From NCBI GenBank assembly GCA_007131745.1, contig SLPX01000053.1, positions 1 through 13,015 of the forward strand: a stretch of 13,015 nucleotides of DNA, read 5' to 3'. The notes beneath the pieces are model-generated. The model ran no database searches. It was not told where the DNA came from and worked only from the letters and a program-made list of their open reading frames with translations. The stretch comes from Myxococcales bacterium (GTDB lineage Bacteria > Myxococcota > Polyangia > HGW-17 > SLPX01). The position numbers and the translations under genes are program-made. Below, piece after piece: positions 8,827-13,015 of the stretch (position 1 is the stretch's first letter; every line of letters begins with the position of its first letter).

Positions 8827-8840
8827 TTCTTGTACAAGAA
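8827..8840. repeat. 14-bp perfect palindrome near the 3' end of the DHOD-like gene
   Basis: TTCTTGTACAAGAA is an uninterrupted perfect palindrome 20 bp beyond the stop of the minus-strand gene. Its form is that of a dimeric-regulator site, but it is not in front of any gene start in this window. With a 4-nt loop only five weak pairs remain, so it is a poor terminator. Confidence 0.5.
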
Positions 8841-8859
8841 TCTGTTTGTTACAGGGCGG

Positions 8860-9846
8860 TTATTTTATGCCTGCGGTGTCTCGCATAAACTGCACTCGTT
8901 CGTAGGCGGCGGGATTTTCGCTTGCGCACTGGCTCAGTTTTCCTCTGAAGTCTTCTATGCAGGTGAAGTTGTGATGTTCCATCCACTCTTGGAGTTCACG
9001 GGTCATCACCGATACGTATCCTATGCCGTTTTTATACAACGCGGAACAGACCTGAACCGTCGACGCTCCGGCCAGGATCAACTTGATGACTCCGGATGCA
9101 TCAAAAACTCCCCCGGTCGCGCCCAGATCGCAACAGACCCTGTTGGTCATTATGGAAATCCAGCGCAGGCGAAGGCTCAAATCCGCTGTTCGGTTCGTGA
9201 AATCGGATGATTGCAGTTCTATTTTTTCAATATCGAAGTCCAAGCCGTAGTAGCGGTTGAACAGCACAAGAGCGTCGGCTCCTTTTCTCGACAAGTTTCT
9301 GAGCGTACGAGCAAGGGACGAGAAGAAAAATCCGAGCTTCAATGCGATCGGCAGCTTCGTGTTTTTTCTGACCTCCATCAAAACGTCGTAATAGACATTT
9401 TCGTACTTTTTAGCCCTTATGTCGGGGTTTGACGGCAAAACGTGCAGGTTGAGTTCCAGTCCGTCGGCTCCGGCATTCTCCATTCTCTTTGCAAAATCCA
9501 TCCATCCTTTCGCCGAAGTGCAATGAACGCTGGCCATGACCGGGATCGAAAGATTCTTCTTTGCCTCGGATATCAGATCCAGGTAATTCACCATTGCGTC
9601 TTCCTGGCCGTAACGGGTGATGTAGTCCATGGCCTGCGAGTGCCAGAACGGAGAACCGCTCTTACTTACAAGACCGTGTACTTTTCTGCGTATTTCTTCT
9701 TCGAAAATGGATTTGAGCACAACGGCTCCGGCTCCGGCGTCATCAGCTGCCTTCAAGCCTTCAAGATCGCTTGTGAGCCTCGAACTAGCAACGATGATAG
9801 GGTTTTTCAGGGTTATTCCCATGTATTTTGTTGAAATGTCGGTCAT
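8860..9846 (-). CDS. Dihydroorotate dehydrogenase-like FMN-dependent oxidoreductase
   Basis: This is a cytosolic TIM-barrel flavoprotein of the class 1 dihydroorotate dehydrogenase superfamily. At 328 residues it has the family length and landmarks: the opening TKYMGITLKNPIIVASS, AVVLKSIFEE with the FMN-contacting lysine K45, the strand PVMASV, ADGLELNL, PIALKLG with K170, DALVLFNRYYG, and the phosphate-binding turns ATGGVFDASGVIKLILAGA and VQVCSALYKNG. In genuine class 1 enzymes the barrel strand ELN is followed by a CPN-type catalytic loop; here it reads ELNLHVLPSNPD, with no cysteine or serine at the expected place. The pyrimidine-pathway reaction is therefore doubtful and pyrD should not be assigned. 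It belongs to the 'dihydroorotate dehydrogenase-like' proteins whose substrate is unknown to me. AGGAGG at 9853-9858 sits 6 nt before ATG. No pyrimidine genes are adjacent. A terminator from the upstream operon (9957-9990) suggests an independent promoter. Confidence 0.88.
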   Translation of the reverse strand: MTDISTKYMGITLKNPIIVASSRLTSDLEGLKAADDAGAGAVVLKSIFEEEIRRKVHGLVSKSGSPFWHSQAMDYITRYGQEDAMVNYLDLISEAKKNLSIPVMASVHCTSAKGWMDFAKRMENAGADGLELNLHVLPSNPDIRAKKYENVYYDVLMEVRKNTKLPIALKLGFFFSSLARTLRNLSRKGADALVLFNRYYGLDFDIEKIELQSSDFTNRTADLSLRLRWISIMTNRVCCDLGATGGVFDASGVIKLILAGASTVQVCSALYKNGIGYVSVMTRELQEWMEHHNFTCIEDFRGKLSQCASENPAAYERVQFMRDTAGIK

Positions 9847-9868
9847 GGAAGACCTCCTTAAATTGGAG

Positions 9869-9878
9869 CGAACGTTCG
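9869..9878. promoter_or_regulatory. Palindrome CGAACGTTCG in the leader of the DHOD-like gene
   Basis: This 10-bp perfect palindrome lies about 10 nt upstream of the AGGAGG ribosome binding site of the minus-strand gene starting at 9846, a plausible operator position. The GAAC/GTTC half sites recall LexA-type boxes, but those have a 4-bp or other spacer that is absent here, so no regulator is assigned. Confidence 0.3.
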
Positions 9879-9893
9879 GCTGAAATCCTTTTC

Positions 9894-9908
9894 AACGGCA
9901 CCGCCGTT
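9894..9908. repeat. Short hairpin AACGGC-ACC-GCCGTT upstream of the DHOD-like gene
   Basis: The two 6-bp arms are perfectly complementary around a 3-nt loop, about 50 bp upstream of the start at 9846. No T tract follows on either strand. It could be a small leader hairpin or an operator, and the function is not determined. Confidence 0.35.
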
Positions 9909-9956
9909 CCGATAGTCATCGGCCTTGTTTCTCCGCAACACTACCAGAATTAAAAG

Positions 9957-9990
9957 GAAAAAAAAGCCCTGATCGTGATCAGCGGGGAAC
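9957..9990 (-). terminator. Intrinsic terminator of the repeat protein / glycosidase operon
   Basis: Read on the minus strand, the stem CTGATC...GATCAG, extended by a short C/G pairing around a bulge, is followed by GC and a run of eight or nine T residues. The stem includes the TGA stop codon of the glycosidase gene, so terminator and gene end overlap. The arrangement (hairpin, then uninterrupted T tract) is that of a Rho-independent terminator, although the loop is very small. Confidence 0.65.
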
Positions 9991-11115
9991 CCACCATTTC
10001 ATCGGCCGGGTTCCTCCGTACCACCAGGATATGATCTCTGCCGCGGGTTTTCCACGCGGCGTGTAGGAAGGATCGTCGCTTCCACCCCATCCGTACCAGT
10101 TCCAGAAATAGACGCCTTCGAGCAGGGGAGAGCCGTTCCATGTCCTTACAAAAGCTTCGTACGCTTTTCTTTGCTCTTCAAGATCAACAGGTTCCCGGGA
10201 ACCTTCATCCCAGGGTCTACGCGCGGATCCCTTGCGGCTCATATAGCCGATTTCGGTGAAGACCAGTGGTCGGTCTTGTTTGTCGACCCATTTCTCAATA
10301 GTGATGCGGTGTTTCTTCCATGCGGAAGTCAGAGCGGCTAGGGTAGGGGATTCATCATCCGACAACAATTCGAAGTATCCGGACACGCCGAGTGCATCCA
10401 CAAGCGGCCAAATCTTTACGTTGTAGTAATGATCCCAGTTTCCGGAATAGACAATGCTGCCGGAAAACTTCTCACGCACCGCCGCTACAATCGGCCGGAA
10501 CCATTCAACATCGGTGTCTAAGCTGCTTAACTCGGAACCTATGCTCAAAGAATGGACTCCTTCCTTTTCAGCGATTGAGGCCAGACGGACCATGAGCGAT
10601 GTGTAATTTTTTTGCAATTCCTCGGGATCAATGGGTTTGAGATTTCCGCGCCAGTGCTGAGGCGTGGGTCTATCCAGCACTCTCAAAATAGGAAATAGAA
10701 AAACCTCCAAACCCGCCTGTTTAGCGTTTCTTATCACCCTGATCAGCACGCGGTCTGGTGGAGTGTAACGGGGATGGCTCAGGATTTCCGTGCTGTATAT
10801 GGTTTCCAGGTGGAAGTTTACAACCAGGGATACATGACTTGCCCCGATTGCTGCGATTTCTCCGAGTAAGGGTTCATAAGACCAATCCGGATCCTCGGAA
10901 TACAGGCCGAGAGCAATTCCTTTTTGTGGGGGAGGGGATGGTTCGTGCAGGGAAAGCCCCGTCTTGTTAGATGCTTTGGAAGGTTTGGATGATTCGGTCT
11001 TTTTGGCGTCCTTTGTTTTTTCCGATGTTTCTTTGCATCCGGCGGACGAGAGGAATGTGAGCATAAATACCAGGGGTTTCAGCCGGAAAAAAACGAATGC
11101 ATGCATGGGCGCCAC
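9979..11115 (-). CDS. Lipoprotein with GH113-like TIM-barrel glycoside hydrolase domain
   Basis: The N-terminus has the form of a lipoprotein signal: hydrophobic stretch LVFMLTFLSS, then AGC with the lipidated cysteine at C27, followed by a Lys/Ser/Thr/Glu-rich tether to about residue 62. The domain from about 65 to 378 resembles glycoside hydrolase family 113 (beta-mannanase clan, (beta/alpha)8 barrel). HSLSIGSELSS supplies the probable acid/base E195 and PLVFTEIGYMSRKGSARRPW the probable nucleophile E288. WNWYGWGG near the end is the usual aromatic wall. Both glutamates are present, so hydrolysis of a beta-linked polysaccharide is likely, but the substrate cannot be read from the sequence. 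Residue +2 after the cysteine is lysine, which does not give an inner-membrane retention signal. Start: GTG at 11115 has no clear ribosome binding site; ATG at 11106 (residue 4) is an alternative. It lies 9 bp after the stop of the repeat-protein gene, so translational coupling is likely. Confidence 0.85.
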   Translation of the reverse strand: MAPMHAFVFFRLKPLVFMLTFLSSAGCKETSEKTKDAKKTESSKPSKASNKTGLSLHEPSPPPQKGIALGLYSEDPDWSYEPLLGEIAAIGASHVSLVVNFHLETIYSTEILSHPRYTPPDRVLIRVIRNAKQAGLEVFLFPILRVLDRPTPQHWRGNLKPIDPEELQKNYTSLMVRLASIAEKEGVHSLSIGSELSSLDTDVEWFRPIVAAVREKFSGSIVYSGNWDHYYNVKIWPLVDALGVSGYFELLSDDESPTLAALTSAWKKHRITIEKWVDKQDRPLVFTEIGYMSRKGSARRPWDEGSREPVDLEEQRKAYEAFVRTWNGSPLLEGVYFWNWYGWGGSDDPSYTPRGKPAAEIISWWYGGTRPMKWWVPR

Positions 11116-11124
11116 GCGAAACTT

Positions 11125-13015
11125 TTAAAACGGAGTCCATGTGCCGGATGAACTGAAGGAGGGTTGTCCCTGCGCCGCCGGCACAACAGGCTGTGGTGCA
11201 TCTCTGGGGGAAGATCTTGATGGCCTGTCTTTTTTCGTTTGTTTTCCGTCCGCTTGTTGTGGTTTTTTAGGCGGTAAGGGTGTCATTTCTATGGGGATGA
11301 ACAGGAGCCTCAGCATCCGGTTTCTCCCTATTCTCTGATAGCCCACCAGTCCCCCGAGTACGTTCCAATTGATATCGCCGGGTCTGGGTCTGCCTACCTG
11401 GAAGAATGGAATGCAATGCAGATTGTACGAGTTGTCTTCCTTGCTTCGCCTGTAAATGGTGTTAAGCACGACGACGGTTCTTTGATCCGGGCGGTCAAAA
11501 TACCAGAAAAGGGGAAACGCAATCGTGGTGCGGGAATCCGCCCGCCTGAAATCCCAGTACAGAGGGAACCCTATTGTTGTTGATCTTACGGGTTCTTCGG
11601 TTCTTTTCCTGCTGAAATGCCAGATGATCGGAAAAAGAACTGCCTGAGTTCTTTCCGGAGATCTTTTGTAATAAAGAGACGGAGGGAAAAGCCAAGTGGA
11701 TGACTCTTCCGCGTAATTTCTTTTTCTGTAAAACAGAGGGAAAACAGCAGTGGTACGACTCTCGTAATATTCATGCTTGTCCCACCAGAAGGGAAACACC
11801 ACGGTGGTTCTGCCCGTGATTCTTCGGCTGGACCAGACGAACGGGAAAACCAGGTCGACCTTGGACTCAGGTGAGTGTCTACCCCAGTAGAGCAGGGGCG
11901 GGATGAAACTAGTGACTTTTTCCAGCTCTTTGTTCTTGAAACGCCAGTAAAACGGGAAAAAGACATCGTGTCGGCGCTTTGAATCGGATCTCCATCCATA
12001 GGGTCCCACGTATCCATGGTGCGCGCCGGTGGCTTTGTCGCGGCTCAAGCCGAACAAGCCCGTGTAAAACGTAAAGCGCGTTGGATCTCTTTTGACGTGG
12101 AAAAGCGGAGCCAGCGTCAGATGTCTCATTCCCGCTGCATCCGCGCTTCCCCAAATAACCGGGAAAATTCCTCCTCCCCGTGCATGTCCGCGGCGGTGAT
12201 AGAAAAACGGCCCTGCGAACATGGTGCGCTTTTTCGCTTCTCGGTCGGCAAAGTCCCAAAACAAAGGGAACCCTATGCGGTAGCTTTTTGAGCCACGGTT
12301 TCCCCAGAAAAGGAGCGGAACCAAACCCTTGTCGGATTTTTCCGGACTTTTGGAAGAATAGAATGGGCCGGCGGACAGAAAGTGAGTCTTGTTCTTATCG
12401 TCGCGAGTGTACCACAAGAGTGGAAATACATTCAGCCATGTCTTTCGATGTTTCTTGTTCCGCCGATAATGAACAAGAGGCCAAAAGCCCGCGGTGTAGG
12501 TTTCCTTTGTATTTTGAGCATAGAAGGGTGGAATCATGAAAAGGTGGCGTTCCTGTTTTTTCAGGTTCCAATAAAACGGGAAAAACACGTCCGCTTTCCA
12601 GCCCTTTTTTTGACGTAGTCTCCAGTAAAACGGAAACAATACGGTACTCTTTTCCGTTTGATCCTTGAACCTCCAATAAAAGGGAACCAGCACAGTCGCG
12701 CTCGACCCCGGTTGGGTCTGACGGATAAATGGAAATGCTATCGTTGTGGAAGATTTCGCCTTCGGGTAATTCCAGTGGAAAATCCAAGGAAGTATGGCCC
12801 AGGCTCTTCTGTTGGGGGTTCTTTGCCAGACTACAGGGCCTATGACGCCCTGGAATCTGTCGGGCCGTTTCATGAATCCGCCAAGAGGAGTTGCGAGAAA
12901 TTCGCTGTTCCTGGAACGCCTGTGATGAAAAAGCGGTAGCACGGTTGTCTCTGATGAAACGTATCCATCGTCGTAGTTCCGCCTGAAAAAAACGAATGGG
13001 GCTAAACCCCAACCC
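11125..13015 (-). CDS. Large aromatic beta-repeat protein (FPFYW-type repeats), 5'-partial, unknown function
   Basis: The frame is open to the right edge of the window and the repeat pattern continues there (APFVFF, LPLFHH), so the N-terminus and any signal peptide are missing; the GTG at 12942 should not be taken as the start. Roughly 630 residues are visible. They consist of more than twenty imperfect units of about 19-24 residues built on [R/S]TTxxFP[FL][FYW]W followed by a charged turn. Examples are TVLFPFYWRL, ADVFFPFYWNL, TTVVFPFWWDK, TTAVFPLFYRK, TTIGFPLYWDF and TTIAFPLFWYF. Each unit looks like a beta-strand with a Pro-aromatic centre and a basic turn. After about 560 visible residues a Pro/Ser/Gln/Lys-rich tail follows, ending in GTWTPF. 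I do not recognise a named family. Repeated strands with aromatic girdles suggest a membrane-associated or beta-barrel/solenoid surface protein, by inference only. The next gene, a lipoprotein glycosidase, starts 9 bp after its stop codon. Confidence 0.8.
   Translation of the reverse strand, partial: GWGLAPFVFFRRNYDDGYVSSETTVLPLFHHRRSRNSEFLATPLGGFMKRPDRFQGVIGPVVWQRTPNRRAWAILPWIFHWNYPKAKSSTTIAFPFIRQTQPGSSATVLVPFYWRFKDQTEKSTVLFPFYWRLRQKKGWKADVFFPFYWNLKKQERHLFMIPPFYAQNTKETYTAGFWPLVHYRRNKKHRKTWLNVFPLLWYTRDDKNKTHFLSAGPFYSSKSPEKSDKGLVPLLFWGNRGSKSYRIGFPLFWDFADREAKKRTMFAGPFFYHRRGHARGGGIFPVIWGSADAAGMRHLTLAPLFHVKRDPTRFTFYTGLFGLSRDKATGAHHGYVGPYGWRSDSKRRHDVFFPFYWRFKNKELEKVTSFIPPLLYWGRHSPESKVDLVFPFVWSSRRITGRTTVVFPFWWDKHEYYESRTTAVFPLFYRKRNYAEESSTWLFPPSLYYKRSPERTQAVLFPIIWHFSRKRTEEPVRSTTIGFPLYWDFRRADSRTTIAFPLFWYFDRPDQRTVVVLNTIYRRSKEDNSYNLHCIPFFQVGRPRPGDINWNVLGGLVGYQRIGRNRMLRLLFIPIEMTPLPPKKPQQADGKQTKKDRPSRSSPRDAPQPVVPAAQGQPSFSSSGTWTPF

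Noticed and set aside
8860..9846. Assignment as pyrD (dihydroorotate dehydrogenase)
   Set aside because: The catalytic-loop residue is missing and no pyrimidine genes are adjacent, so only a superfamily call is justified.
9869..9878. LexA/SOS box
   Set aside because: GAAC and GTTC half sites are directly fused without the spacer of known LexA boxes, and the downstream gene is not an SOS gene.
12395..13012. 205-codon open frame on the - strand in another frame
   Set aside because: It overlaps the aromatic-repeat gene on the same strand in a different frame. The regular repeat pattern shows which frame is coding.

Overview
The window most likely comes from a Gram-negative bacterium of the Myxococcota or a related 'deltaproteobacterial' lineage, with medium GC. 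Three things point that way. The first gene is a secreted protein built of the cysteine-rich myxobacterial disulfide repeats (DUF4215 / myxo_disulf_rpt type). A lipoprotein with a lipobox is encoded at the right. Several large genes have no obvious characterised family. This placement is an inference from family content, and I cannot name a species.

Layout from left to right: (1) nt 2-1429, +, the 3' part of a cysteine-repeat surface protein that is cut by the left edge. (2) nt 1469-2656, +, dinB, DNA polymerase IV. (3) nt 2677-7674, -, a 1665-residue unrecognised protein that converges on dinB with a 20-bp gap; it has a beta-rich middle, a long helical region and a C-terminal alpha/beta-hydrolase-like domain. 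(4) nt 7884-8726, +, a small MscS-type mechanosensitive channel, divergent from the giant gene, with a good sigma70-like promoter and an AGGAGG ribosome binding site. (5) nt 8860-9846, -, a dihydroorotate-dehydrogenase-like FMN protein that lacks the usual catalytic-loop cysteine. (6) nt 9979-11115, -, a lipoprotein with a GH113-like TIM-barrel glycosidase domain. (7) nt 11125-13015, -, a large repeat protein with more than twenty copies of an aromatic 'FPFYW-like' motif, cut by the right edge.

Genes 7 and 6 are 9 bp apart and almost certainly form one operon. It ends in an intrinsic terminator whose stem contains the stop codon of gene 6. The other genes look like independent transcription units. 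The short convergent and 5' intergenic regions carry several perfect palindromes. No RNA genes, CRISPR arrays, insertion sequences or phage genes were seen, and no intergenic stretch is longer than about 210 bp.

The least explained content is the aromatic-repeat protein with its lipoprotein glycosidase partner, the 1665-residue hydrolase fusion, and a roughly 175-residue domain nested inside a cysteine repeat of the first protein.
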